Shown here piece after piece: positions 32,887-41,406 of a stretch of DNA of 64,000 bases. The notes below the pieces were generated by a model. It was not told the DNA's origin. It searched no databases and was given only the letters and a program-made list of their open reading frames with translations. This stretch comes from Streptomyces sp. NBC_00289 (lineage in GTDB: Bacteria; Actinomycetota; Actinomycetes; Streptomycetales; Streptomycetaceae), in contig NZ_CP108046.1 of the NCBI RefSeq assembly GCF_041435115.1, forward strand, positions 2,170,001 to 2,234,000, read 5' to 3'. The translations under genes were made by a program, and so were the position numbers. Within the stretch, counting starts at the first letter, position 1. Each line of letters starts with the position of its first letter.

Positions 32887-34208
32887 CAGCTCTTCACCAC
32901 CCGGGGGAACTTGGCGACGCTGGTCATGGTCTTCAACAGGTCCTCCTCGGTGCGCATGTCGAGCACCGGCTTGACCCCGGTGCGCTCGCGCACGGCCGCG
33001 CCCAGCCGGCCGGCCAGGGCGTCCACGTCGTCGGTGAGATGGGGGTCGTAGCCGACGCGCAGCCGCAGCTCGTCGACCTCGCGGCGGTCCCGGACGATCT
33101 GGAAGACACCGGCGGCCGTCTCCGGCTGGTCCTCCACCGCCTGCCAGATGTCCCGCAGGACCACGGACCGCCCCTGGACCAGCGTCTCGTCACCGCGCCG
33201 CCCCGCCACCCACATGCGGGCGTGCGTGCGCCCACAGCCGCAGGTGTCGCGGGACAGCCGGACCAAATCCTCGCTGCGGTAACGGATCAGCGGGGCGGCG
33301 CGGTTGTCCAGGTCGGTGGCGACGAGTTCGCCGAGGTCCGTCTCGGCGGTGTCGCGCCAGCCGTGTTCGCCGACGTCCACGCACTCCGCGAAGACGGTGT
33401 CCTCCCAGAGGTGGAAGCCGTCGTGCTCGCGGCACTCCCACGCGGTGCCGGTGTCGGCGGCGCTGGTGTACTCGTAGACGTCGATGCCCCAGTCGTCGCG
33501 GATCCGCTCGCGCATCTTCCGACTGAGGGGCTGTCCGGCGCAGGAGGCGCCCTTGAGGGAGGAGAAGGCCTCCTTCAGGTCGACCTGCTCGGCCAGCCGC
33601 TCCAGCTCCACCATCTGCGGATACATCATCTGGAGGTAGGCCGGGCGGTAGGTGCGCAGGGCCTCGACGACCTCGCGCATGTTGCCGAGCCAGGTGTTCA
33701 CCTCGATGACGACCGCGCCGAGCGCCTGGTAGCCGGAGTCCATGAAGTTGCGCATGGTGCCGGGCGGACTGAGCACCCGGTCGCCGGGGCGCAGGCCCAG
33801 CTCCCATAGGTCACGCACCTGCGCGGTCACCAGCGGCGGCGCGTCCTGCCAGATCTCGGCGAAGAACTCCGGGGCGCCGGTGGTGCCCGAGCTGGAGGAG
33901 ACCGAGGTCAGCTCCTCCGCGGGGACGCACAGCAGGCCGCCGAAGGGGTCGCCGGTGCGGGCCCGGCTGGCGCGCACCATGTCCTTGGTGATGAACGGGA
34001 CGCGTGCCCGGAAGTCCTCCAGACAGCGGACGTCGCGCGGGTGGACCCCGTGCTCGTCCCAGAGCTCACGGTAGAAGGAGGAGTTGGCGTAGGCGTACTC
34101 GACGAGTTCGACCACCCGCTCCTCCTGCCGCGCCCGCAGCTCCTCGCGGGGCATGGTCTCCACCTGTGGCTCGAAGTACCTGTCACTGGTGTCCCTGTCG
34201 TCGACCAT
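32886..34208 (-). CDS. Phenylacetate-CoA ligase (PaaK)-family acyl-CoA ligase
   Basis: A 440-residue ANL-family ligase of the PaaK group, expected to make an acyl- or aryl-CoA with ATP to AMP. RQEERVVELVEYAYANSSFYRE is near 26, ELTSVSSSSGTTGAPEFFAE (P-loop) near 98, and IDVYEYTSAADTGTAWECREHDG near 250 in place of the usual YGxTE. GELVATDLDNRAAPLIRYRSEDLV is near 300 and CGCGRTHARMWVAGRRGDE near 330. RBS GAGGAGGCGAC precedes ATG 34208. First gene of the seven-gene minus-strand operon, so probably the entry step for that branch; operator-like site F lies upstream. Confidence 0.9.
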   Translation of the reverse strand: MVDDRDTSDRYFEPQVETMPREELRARQEERVVELVEYAYANSSFYRELWDEHGVHPRDVRCLEDFRARVPFITKDMVRASRARTGDPFGGLLCVPAEELTSVSSSSGTTGAPEFFAEIWQDAPPLVTAQVRDLWELGLRPGDRVLSPPGTMRNFMDSGYQALGAVVIEVNTWLGNMREVVEALRTYRPAYLQMMYPQMVELERLAEQVDLKEAFSSLKGASCAGQPLSRKMRERIRDDWGIDVYEYTSAADTGTAWECREHDGFHLWEDTVFAECVDVGEHGWRDTAETDLGELVATDLDNRAAPLIRYRSEDLVRLSRDTCGCGRTHARMWVAGRRGDETLVQGRSVVLRDIWQAVEDQPETAAGVFQIVRDRREVDELRLRVGYDPHLTDDVDALAGRLGAAVRERTGVKPVLDMRTEEDLLKTMTSVAKFPRVVKS

Positions 34209-34314
34209 GTCGCCTCCTCGCGGCTCAGCTCACCAGATCTTCCAGCTATCAGCGCAATCAGTCAACCAATTCGACGGATTCGAACCCGGACCTCGCGTTC
34301 TGGCCGCATATATA

Positions 34315-34329
34315 GTTAACTATTAACAC
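34315..34329 (-). promoter_or_regulatory. Cluster operator-like element, site F
   Basis: On the minus strand GTGTTAATAGTTAAC, partial match to YAAYTANNTAAS ending in the conserved TAAC. It overlaps a perfect 12-bp palindrome ATAGTTAACTAT (34312-34323). It is 25 nt from the etfB start and about 107 nt from the ligase start, in a divergent promoter. Confidence 0.5.
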
Positions 34330-34353
34330 TCATTAGACCTCTTGGAGGGTGCT

Positions 34354-35133
34354 GTGAAGATCGTTGTCTGTGTGAAACACGTGCCTGACGCGGGCGCGGA
34401 CCGCACCTTCACCGAGGACGGCACCACCGACCGCGAGTCGGCGGACTCCCTGCTGTCCGAGCTCGACGAGTACGCCGTCGAGCAGGCCCTGCGGATCGCC
34501 GAGTCGGGCGTCGACGCCGAGATCAGCTATCTCACCGTCGGTCCCGAGGACGCACGGGACGCGCTGCGCAAGGCGCTCGCCATGGGCGGCGACTCGGCGA
34601 TCCATGTGAGCGACGAGGACATCGAGGGCAGCGACGCCTTCGGCACCTCACTCGTCCTGTCCCGGGCCATCGAGCGGCACGGCTTCGACCTCGTGCTCTG
34701 CGGGATGGCCTCGACGGACGGCACGATGGGCGTCGTACCCGCGCTGCTGGCCGAACGGCTGGGTGTCCCGGCGGTCACCCACGTCGAGGAACTGACGGTC
34801 GAGGGCGGCACGGTGAGCGGCCGCCGCGAGGGCGACAGCGCGACCGTACGGATCGACGCGGCCCTGCCGGCCGTGGTGTCGGTGACCGACCGTTCCGGCG
34901 ATGCCCGATACCCCTCCTTCAAGGGGATCATGGCCGCGAAGAAGAAGCCGGTGGAGACCCTCGACCTCGCCGACCTGGGCATCGCCCCCGCGCAGGTCGG
35001 CCGCGGCGGCGCGCGCTCGGCGGTGGACACCGCCACCAGACGCCCCGCCCGCACGAAGGGCGAGATCGTCGCCGACGACGGTACCGGCGGCACCGCGCTG
35101 GCCGCGTTCCTCACCGCGAGGAAGTTCGTCTGA
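34354..35133 (+). CDS. etfB: Electron transfer flavoprotein beta subunit
   Basis: EtfB of 259 residues; with EtfA it takes electrons from acyl-CoA dehydrogenases to the quinone pool. KIVVCVKHVPDAGADRTF starts the protein, LSELDEYAVEQALRIAE is near 40 and DLVLCGMASTDGTMGVVPALLAERLG near 112. The conserved late segment PSFKGIMAAKKKPVETLDLADLGI is intact. The GTG at 34354 follows TTGGAGGGTGCT. Its presence beside eight ACAD genes indicates a dedicated electron route. Likely cotranscribed with etfA 83 nt downstream. Confidence 0.95.
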   Translation: MKIVVCVKHVPDAGADRTFTEDGTTDRESADSLLSELDEYAVEQALRIAESGVDAEISYLTVGPEDARDALRKALAMGGDSAIHVSDEDIEGSDAFGTSLVLSRAIERHGFDLVLCGMASTDGTMGVVPALLAERLGVPAVTHVEELTVEGGTVSGRREGDSATVRIDAALPAVVSVTDRSGDARYPSFKGIMAAKKKPVETLDLADLGIAPAQVGRGGARSAVDTATRRPARTKGEIVADDGTGGTALAAFLTARKFV

Positions 35134-35216
35134 CCGGCGCCGGCCCACCCCGGCCCCCGGCTCTTTCCCCCTCCCCCTCACATCAGACCCGTTCCCGGCA
35201 AGAGGAGTGCATCACC

Positions 35217-36179
35217 GTGGCCGAGATCCTCGTCCTCGTCGACCACACCGACGGCGCTGTGCGCAAAACGACCCTCGAACTGCTCACCCTGGCACGCCGC
35301 CTGGGTGAACCGTCGGCCGTCTTCCTGGGCCCGGGCGCGGACACCGCGACCGAGGCCCTCGGCCGGTACGGCGCACGGAAGATCTACGTCGTGGACGCCC
35401 CCGAGGTCCAGGAGTTCCTGGTCACCCCGGCCGTCGACGCCCTCACCGCGATCGCCGCCGGGGCAGCCCCGGCGGCGATCCTGCTGCCCTCGGACCCGGA
35501 CGCCAAGGAGACCGCCGCCCGGCTCGCGCTCCGCCTGGGGTCGGGGCTCGTCACCGACGCGGTCGACGTCACGGCCGGCCCGGACGGCCCGGTCACCGAG
35601 CAGTCCGCGTTCGCGGCGACGTACCAGGTCACCGCGCACGTCACCGAGGGCGTGCCGGTCATCACGGTCAAGCCCAACGCGGTCGCCCCCGAAGCGGCGC
35701 CCGTGACACCCGTCGTGGAGAAGCCGGACGTCGTCTTCGGGCCGGCCTCCGCCGCCGTCCGGGTCCTGTCCCGCACCCCGCGCGAGCGGGGCGACCGGCC
35801 CGAGCTGACCGAGGCCGACATCGTGGTCTCCGGCGGCCGCGGGGTCAACGGCGCCGAGAACTTCGCGGTGATCGAGCGGGTCGCCGACGCCCTGGGCGCG
35901 GCCGTCGGGGCGTCCCGTGCCGCGGTGGACGCCGGCTGGTACCCGCACAGCCACCAGGTGGGGCAGACCGGCACCCAGGTCTCGCCGCAGCTCTACCTCG
36001 CCGCCGGCATCTCCGGGGCGATCCAGCACCGCGCGGGTATGCAGACCTCCAAGACGATCGTCGCCGTCAACAAGGACGCGGACGCTCCCCTCTTCGAGCT
36101 CGCCGACTACGGCGTGGTGGGGGATCTCTTCCAGGTCCTTCCCCAGCTGGTCGAGGAGATCGAGCGGCGCCGTAGCTGA
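35217..36179 (+). CDS. etfA: Electron transfer flavoprotein alpha subunit
   Basis: EtfA of 320 residues, carrying FAD. The N-terminal domain ([20 protein letters not shown]) is followed by the conserved FAD-binding C-terminal domain: [19 protein letters not shown] near 202, [21 protein letters not shown] near 228, [18 protein letters not shown] near 255 and [13 protein letters not shown] near 280. Starts with GTG after AAGAGGAGTGCATCACC. Follows etfB. Confidence 0.96.
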   Translation: MAEILVLVDHTDGAVRKTTLELLTLARRLGEPSAVFLGPGADTATEALGRYGARKIYVVDAPEVQEFLVTPAVDALTAIAAGAAPAAILLPSDPDAKETAARLALRLGSGLVTDAVDVTAGPDGPVTEQSAFAATYQVTAHVTEGVPVITVKPNAVAPEAAPVTPVVEKPDVVFGPASAAVRVLSRTPRERGDRPELTEADIVVSGGRGVNGAENFAVIERVADALGAAVGASRAAVDAGWYPHSHQVGQTGTQVSPQLYLAAGISGAIQHRAGMQTSKTIVAVNKDADAPLFELADYGVVGDLFQVLPQLVEEIERRRS

Positions 36180-36218
36180 TCCGGGCCCCTCCCGGCCTTC
36201 CACCCGGCCATCGATACA

Positions 36219-36233
36219 CCTAAACTGTTTAAC
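36219..36233 (+). promoter_or_regulatory. Cluster operator-like element, site G
   Basis: CCTAAACTGTTTAAC, with the AAC and TTTAAC parts of the motif conserved. It lies 30 nt upstream of the amidohydrolase start, in the only AT-rich patch of the etfA-amidohydrolase gap. Confidence 0.5.
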
Positions 36234-36263
36234 TGATTGCATCCATTGACCCGAAGGAGTGCC

Positions 36264-37343
36264 ATGACGAAGATCTGGGTCAACTCGGGGGACTCCCACG
36301 TGATGGAACCGGACGACCTGTGGACCGAGGCGCTGCCGCCCCGCCTGGCCGACCGGGCTCCGCGCAGCGAACGCGGCGAGAAGTACGAGGTGCTCTACAT
36401 CGACGGGGAGCGCATCGACCGCCAGCTCAACGACTTCATGGACGCCATGCGGCCGCCGGGCGCCCGGGACCTCGAGGTCCGGCTCAAGGACCTGGACCAG
36501 GAAGGCGTCTGGGGCCAACTGGCCTTCCCCTCCATGGGGTTCTGGCTGCCGTCGATCACCGAGCGGGAGCTCGCCCGGGAGACCGTGCGGGCCTGGAACG
36601 ACTGGGCGCACTCCGAGGTCCTCGGGAAGAACAAGCGCGTCATCACCCCCGCCTGCGTCTCGACCGCGAACGTCGAGGACGCGGTCACCGAGATCGAGCG
36701 GGTGGCCGAAATGGGCTTCCAGTCGGTCTTCCTGCCGTGCGGGACCCGCCCCGGCGAGGAGTACGCCCTCGACCGCTGGGAGCCGCTGTGGACCGCGGCC
36801 GAGCGGACCGGGCTGGTGCTCGGCTTCCACATCGGCACCGGCGGCGAGAACGTCGTCTTCCGCGGCCCGGGCGGCGCCGTCGTCAACTACATGGAGACCA
36901 CCTACCCGGGCATGCGCGTGGTGTCGCACATGGTCGCGGGCGGTGCCCTGGACCGTCACCCGGACCTGAAGATCCTCATCGCGGAGGGCGGCGCGGGCTG
37001 GGTGCCGGCCATCGGCGACCGGATGGACGAGGCCTACCGCCAGCACGGCATGTTCGTCCGGCCGAAGCTGGACCGGCTGCCCAGCGAGATCATCAGGCAA
37101 CAGGTGTACGCCTCCTTCCAGCACGACAAGAGCTCGGTGGAGATCGTCGAGTCGACCGGCTACCGCAACGTGATGTGGGGCGACGACTACCCCCACCTCG
37201 AGGGCACCTACGGCCACACCCAGTCCACGCTGCACGAGCTGTTCGACGGTGTGCCCGACGACATCCGCGAGCGTGTCACCCGCGGCACCTTCAACGAGCT
37301 CTTCGACCTGCCGGCGCAGACCCCCCAGGAGGCGGCCGTCTGA
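36264..37343 (+). CDS. Amidohydrolase-2 (ACMSD-like) family protein
   Basis: A 359-residue TIM-barrel metal-dependent hydrolase/decarboxylase. The N-terminal metal motif is NSGDSHVMEPDDLW, where Asp-x-His replaces His-x-His as in many family members. LGFHIGTGG is near 190, SHMVAGGALDRHPDLKILIAEGG near 220 and the C-terminal metal Asp in NVMWGDDYPHLEG near 300. ATG 36264 follows AAGGAGTGCC; upstream in-frame starts have no RBS. Family members decarboxylate or hydrolyse cyclic or beta-keto acids and occur in actinobacterial steroid gene clusters. Here a hydrolytic or retro-type C-C cleavage is possible. First gene of the operon running to 41403. Confidence 0.9.
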   Translation: MTKIWVNSGDSHVMEPDDLWTEALPPRLADRAPRSERGEKYEVLYIDGERIDRQLNDFMDAMRPPGARDLEVRLKDLDQEGVWGQLAFPSMGFWLPSITERELARETVRAWNDWAHSEVLGKNKRVITPACVSTANVEDAVTEIERVAEMGFQSVFLPCGTRPGEEYALDRWEPLWTAAERTGLVLGFHIGTGGENVVFRGPGGAVVNYMETTYPGMRVVSHMVAGGALDRHPDLKILIAEGGAGWVPAIGDRMDEAYRQHGMFVRPKLDRLPSEIIRQQVYASFQHDKSSVEIVESTGYRNVMWGDDYPHLEGTYGHTQSTLHELFDGVPDDIRERVTRGTFNELFDLPAQTPQEAAV

Positions 37344-37380
37344 GCGGCGCCGAGGGCGCCCGCGTCGGACAGGACACCAT

Positions 37381-39852
37381 GTGACCACTCCCCCGCACCC
37401 CGAGAACGGGGAACGGCCGTACCCCGAGGACCGGGAACCGTCGTACCCCGAGGACCTGGAACGCCCCGGGCTCGTCCGGACCGGGCGGTCGACGTTCGTC
37501 CGGCCCATCCGGCCCGAGGACGCCGACCGCCTGGTGACCTTCGTCGGCGGTCTGTCCCGGGCGACCCTGGCCTACCGTTCCCTCGGCCCGGTGGTCCGCG
37601 CCCGTGACGACGTCATCCGGCGCGGCGCGCACGTGGACTACCTCAACGAGCTCGCGCTGGTCGCCCTGGCCGGCGAGGAGATCGCCGGCCTGGTGCGCTA
37701 CACCCGCGACCCCGAGGAGCCGGAGCACGCCGAGGTCACGTTCACCATCCGCGACGACCACCAGAGCGAGGGCTTCGGCCGGCTGCTGCTTGAACACATC
37801 GCGGCGGCCGCGCGGGCCCGGGGCATCCGCGTGCTGGAGGCCGACGTCCTCGCCGACAACACCCGCATGATCAACGTGTTCCTCAGCTCCGGCTACCGGA
37901 TCGAGACCGGACCGCCCGGCCAGATCATCCACTTCGAGATCGCCATCGACCCGCAGGCCCAGGCCACGGCGCGGGCCGAACGCCGCGAGCACACGGCCGT
38001 ACGGCGCTCCCTGCGGCCGCTGCTCGAACCGCGCTCGGTGGCGGTGATCGGCGCGAACCGCGACCCCCTGACGATCGGTCACGAGATCGTGGCCAACCTG
38101 CTGCGGGGCGGCTTCCGCGGCGGCGTCTTCCCGGTCAACCCGCGGGCCGGGCGCATCGCCGGAGCACGCGCCTACCCCAGCGTGCGGGAGCTTCCCGAAC
38201 CGCCCGACCTGGCGCTGGTGGCCGTGCGGGCCGAGGCGGTGCCCGGGGTCGTACGGGAGTGCGCGGAGGCCGGGGTCAAGGCGGTGGTCGTCGTCTCGGC
38301 CGGTTTCGGGGAGGCCGGCGCCGCGGGGCGGGCGACCGAACTGGAACTGGCCCGCTTCGCCCGCGCCTCCGGGATGCGGCTGGTGGGCCCGAACTGCATG
38401 GGCGTGGTCAACACGACGCCCGCGGCCCGGCTGGCCGCGACCTTCTCGCCCGCTCTGCCGACGCCGGGCCGGGTGGCGATGTCCAGCCAGTCCGGGCCGC
38501 TGGGGCTCGCGGTGCTCGACTTCGCCCGGCGGCTGCGGCTCGGCTTCTCCGGCTTCGTGTCGGTGGGCCACGCCGTCGACGTGTCGACCAACGACCTCCT
38601 TCAGTGGTGGGAGGAGGATCCCGCGACCTCGGTGATCCTGCTGCACGTCGAGACCTTCGGCAATCCGCGCCGCTTCGCCCGGATCGCCCGCCGGGTCGCG
38701 CCGCGCAAGCCGATCGTCGCGGTGCACCCCGGCCACGGGGATTCGGCGGTGAGTTCCCTGTTCGCGCAGTCCGGGGTGATCCGCACCCGCAGTCTCCAGG
38801 AACTGTTCGACGTGGCGCTGCTGCTGGCCCACCAGCCCCCGCCGCCCGGCAACCGGGTCGCCGTGATCACCAACGCGGGCGGCCCCGCGGCGCTGACCGT
38901 CGGCGCGTGCGCGGGCAGCGGCCTGAGCGTGCCCGCACTCGGTGAGCGCACCCGGCGGACGCTGCGGGCGGCCCTCTCGCCCCGGGCGGAGGTCGCCAAC
39001 CCCGTCGACCTGACTCCGATGGCCACCGCCGCGCACTACCGGCAGGCCCTGGACGCGGTGCTCGCCGACGACGGCATCGACGCCGCCGTCGTGCTGTTCA
39101 TGCCGCCGCTCGCGGACAAGCCCGACGAGGTCGCCTCGGCGATCCTCGACGCGGCGGCCGCCGCGCCCGCGAAGCCGGTGGTGACCAGTTTCCTCGGCGG
39201 CGCGGGCGTCGCCGACCTGCTGCACCGGGACGGCCTGGTCGTACCGACGTACACGTTCCCCGAGGCGGCGGCGACCTCGCTCGGCCACGCGGCGGCCTAC
39301 CAGGCCTGGCGCGGCACGCCCGCGGGCGTCGTCCCGGATCTCCCGGGGGTGGACACCGACCGAGGCCGCGCTCTCGTCGCCGGGCGGGCGCCGGGTCCCG
39401 CGCCCGCACCGCTCGTCGCCGAGCTGCTGGACGCGTACGGCATCGCCGTCGGCGACACCGGTCCCGGCCCCGGCCCGGACGCGTTCCTCTCGGTCAGCGC
39501 GGACCCGGTGTTCGGCCCCGTGATCGCCTTCGGCCTGACGGGCGACTACGCCGACCTCATGGCGGACGTCGCCCACCGGGTCACCCCGCTGACCGACCGC
39601 GACGCCCGGGAGATGGTCCGCTCGCTGCGGGCGGCTCCCCTGCTGGACGGCCGGGCGGGCGGTGCCGGAGTGGATCTGGCGGCGCTGGAGGAAACCGTTC
39701 TGCGGATCTCGGCGATGGTCGAGGACCTGCCCGAGATCGAGTCACTGGAACTGAGGCCGGTACGGCTGCTGCCGCCCGGGCGCGGCATCGCCGTCGCCCG
39801 GGCGACGGTCCGGCTGGCGGCCGACAACACCACAGGAGGCGGTCCCCCATGA
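37381..39852 (+). CDS. GNAT / NDP-forming acyl-CoA ligase fusion lacking the ATP-grasp core
   Basis: An 823-residue fusion. Residues ~40-190 are a GNAT acetyltransferase (VRPIRPEDADRLVTF, EGFGRLLLEHIAAAARARGI, VFLSSGYR). Residues ~215-340 are a CoA-binding Rossmann domain (SVAVIGANRDPLTIGHEI), and then come succinyl-CoA-ligase-like domains (MSSQSGPLGLAVLDFA, VDVSTNDLLQWWEED). It resembles Pat-type lysine acetyltransferases and ADP-forming acetyl-CoA synthetases, but the phospho-His loop SHTGALAG is missing (GHGDSAVSSLFAQSG instead). About 80-90 residues of the ATP-grasp lobe are absent between LLDAYGIAVG and DPVFGPVIAFGLTG. Ligase activity is therefore unlikely; CoA-sensing control of the GNAT domain is plausible. 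GTG start chosen because the GNAT domain begins soon after. Stop overlaps the LLM gene (ATGA). Confidence 0.83.
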   Translation: MTTPPHPENGERPYPEDREPSYPEDLERPGLVRTGRSTFVRPIRPEDADRLVTFVGGLSRATLAYRSLGPVVRARDDVIRRGAHVDYLNELALVALAGEEIAGLVRYTRDPEEPEHAEVTFTIRDDHQSEGFGRLLLEHIAAAARARGIRVLEADVLADNTRMINVFLSSGYRIETGPPGQIIHFEIAIDPQAQATARAERREHTAVRRSLRPLLEPRSVAVIGANRDPLTIGHEIVANLLRGGFRGGVFPVNPRAGRIAGARAYPSVRELPEPPDLALVAVRAEAVPGVVRECAEAGVKAVVVVSAGFGEAGAAGRATELELARFARASGMRLVGPNCMGVVNTTPAARLAATFSPALPTPGRVAMSSQSGPLGLAVLDFARRLRLGFSGFVSVGHAVDVSTNDLLQWWEEDPATSVILLHVETFGNPRRFARIARRVAPRKPIVAVHPGHGDSAVSSLFAQSGVIRTRSLQELFDVALLLAHQPPPPGNRVAVITNAGGPAALTVGACAGSGLSVPALGERTRRTLRAALSPRAEVANPVDLTPMATAAHYRQALDAVLADDGIDAAVVLFMPPLADKPDEVASAILDAAAAAPAKPVVTSFLGGAGVADLLHRDGLVVPTYTFPEAAATSLGHAAAYQAWRGTPAGVVPDLPGVDTDRGRALVAGRAPGPAPAPLVAELLDAYGIAVGDTGPGPGPDAFLSVSADPVFGPVIAFGLTGDYADLMADVAHRVTPLTDRDAREMVRSLRAAPLLDGRAGGAGVDLAALEETVLRISAMVEDLPEIESLELRPVRLLPPGRGIAVARATVRLAADNTTGGGPP

Positions 39853-40823
39853 AGGTGGGCATCTACTTCGATCTGCGCAACCCCCCGCCGTGGCGGCAGA
39901 GTTGGTCGCGGGTCTACGGCTTCGCGCTGGAGATGTGCGAGGAGGCGGACCGGCTGGGTCTGGACTCGGTGTGGTTCTCCGAGCACCACGGCTTCGAGGA
40001 CGGGTACCTCCCGCAGCCGCTCACCATGGCGGCCGCGGTCGCCGCCCGTACCCGGCGGGTGCGCCTGGGCACCGCGGTGATCCCCGCACCGCTGCACGCG
40101 GCACCCGAGTTGGCCGAACAGGCCGCGATCGTGGACATCATCAGCGACGGGCGCCTGGACCTCGGGCTCGGCACCGGCTACCGCGTGCCCGAGTACGCGC
40201 TGTACGGAGGCGATCTCACCAAGCGCTACTCCACGACCGACCAACGGGTGCGGGAGATCCGGGGCCTGTGGGCGGAGTCCCTGGTCACCCCCGGCCCGGT
40301 GCAGGACCCGCTGCCGATCTGGCTCGGCTACCAGGGCCCGCAGGGCGCCCGGCGGGCCGGCCGGCTGGGTACCGGGCTGCTGTCGCTCAACCCCGCCCTG
40401 CTGACCCCGTACCGGGACGGACTCGCCGAGAGCGGATACGACCTGTCGACGGCCCGGATGCAGGGCTCGTTCACCACCTTCGTCACCGAGGACCCGGACG
40501 GCGACTGGCCGGTGGTGCGCAAGCACCTGGCCTACCAGTGGGACAGCTACCGCCGGTACATGGTCGAGGGCACCGACCAGCCCGCCCCGCGGCCGATCGA
40601 CCCCGAGAAGTGGCGGGAGAAGGGCCTCCGGTCCACCGGCGTCGGCCAGTTCCTCTACGGCACCCCGCAGGACATCGCCGACGCGATCAAGGGGTACGTC
40701 GCCGGACTGCCGGCCGAAGGGGTGTTCCTGTGGGCCTCACTGGCCGGGATGCCCGAGGAGATGGTGGCCCGCCAGGTCCAGCTCATCGCCGGGAAGCTGC
40801 GCCCGCTGCTTGCCGATGTCTGA
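39849..40823 (+). CDS. LLM-class flavin/F420-dependent oxidoreductase
   Basis: Luciferase-like TIM-barrel of 324 residues: KVGIYFDLRNPPPW at the N-terminus, EEADRLGLDSVWFSEHHGFEDGYLP near 33, TRRVRLGTAVIPAPLHAAPELAEQAA near 72, and SDGRLDLGLGTGYRVPEYALYG near 102. The EHHG motif is shared with bacterial luciferase-type monooxygenases, so it could be an FMNH2-dependent monooxygenase or an F420 dehydrogenase. Overlaps the GNAT fusion gene by 4 nt. Different subfamily from 9354-10376. Confidence 0.87.
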   Translation: MKVGIYFDLRNPPPWRQSWSRVYGFALEMCEEADRLGLDSVWFSEHHGFEDGYLPQPLTMAAAVAARTRRVRLGTAVIPAPLHAAPELAEQAAIVDIISDGRLDLGLGTGYRVPEYALYGGDLTKRYSTTDQRVREIRGLWAESLVTPGPVQDPLPIWLGYQGPQGARRAGRLGTGLLSLNPALLTPYRDGLAESGYDLSTARMQGSFTTFVTEDPDGDWPVVRKHLAYQWDSYRRYMVEGTDQPAPRPIDPEKWREKGLRSTGVGQFLYGTPQDIADAIKGYVAGLPAEGVFLWASLAGMPEEMVARQVQLIAGKLRPLLADV

Positions 40824-40839
40824 TCCGAGGAGTTACGGC

Positions 40840-41403
40840 ATGTCGACGAGTACCGGCGAGCCGGCGGCCACCCCGCCGGGCGGTCACTGGGCGGGAGCGG
40901 ACTTCCAGGAGCCGCCCCGCACCCCCGGCGGGGTGGCGCTGTGCGGTGCGTGCCGCGTCGCCGGCGCCTGCCGCCTCGGCGTGCAGCACGAGCGGCTCGA
41001 CGAGGAGGGCGCGGCCCTCTTCGAGCTCACCTGCCCCCGTGATCAGGAGGGCGGCCCCGACGTCGCGCACGGCGGCTGGACGGCTGCCGTGCTGGACGAC
41101 TGCCTCGGCCATCTCCCGCTGCTCCACCGGGTGTTGAGCGTGACGGCTGAACTGACCGTGAGCTTCGTGAAACCGGTGCCGGTACTGCGGCCGCTGGAGG
41201 TGCGGGCCTGGGTCGAGCGGCGGGAGGGCTCGCGCTGGTACATCAGGGGCGAGATGGTGCTGCTGCCGACGCGCGCCGTGCTGGCCCGGGCCTCCGGCAT
41301 CTGGGTGACCCGGGACCAGGGCCACTTCGCCCGGCACCAGGCGTGGCTGGCCGGCCAGGGCGGCTCCGGTGCCGACACGTCCACGGGCACCGGAGCCGAG
41401 TAG
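40840..41403 (+). CDS. PaaI-type hot-dog thioesterase
   Basis: A 187-residue hot-dog protein. A Cys-rich start (GGVALCGACRVAGACRLGV near 33) is followed by VAHGGWTAAVLDDCLGHLP near 75 and the VTAELTVSFVKPVPVLRPLEVRAWVER strand near 110. The HGG motif and following Asp match 4HBT/PaaI thioesterases, which release CoA from dead-end or product acyl-CoAs. The ATG at 40840 has GAGGAG 7 nt upstream; an earlier ATG at 40810 overlaps the LLM gene without an RBS. Last gene of the operon, convergent with the ACAD at 41407 (3-nt gap). Confidence 0.85.
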   Translation: MSTSTGEPAATPPGGHWAGADFQEPPRTPGGVALCGACRVAGACRLGVQHERLDEEGAALFELTCPRDQEGGPDVAHGGWTAAVLDDCLGHLPLLHRVLSVTAELTVSFVKPVPVLRPLEVRAWVERREGSRWYIRGEMVLLPTRAVLARASGIWVTRDQGHFARHQAWLAGQGGSGADTSTGTGAE

Positions 41404-41406
41404 TCC

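Noticed and set aside
34312..34323. ATAGTTAACTAT as a KstR (cholesterol regulator) box
   Set aside because: KstR boxes have AAC-N2-GTT; here the order is GTT-AAC and the other sites do not match, so a KstR assignment is not supported.
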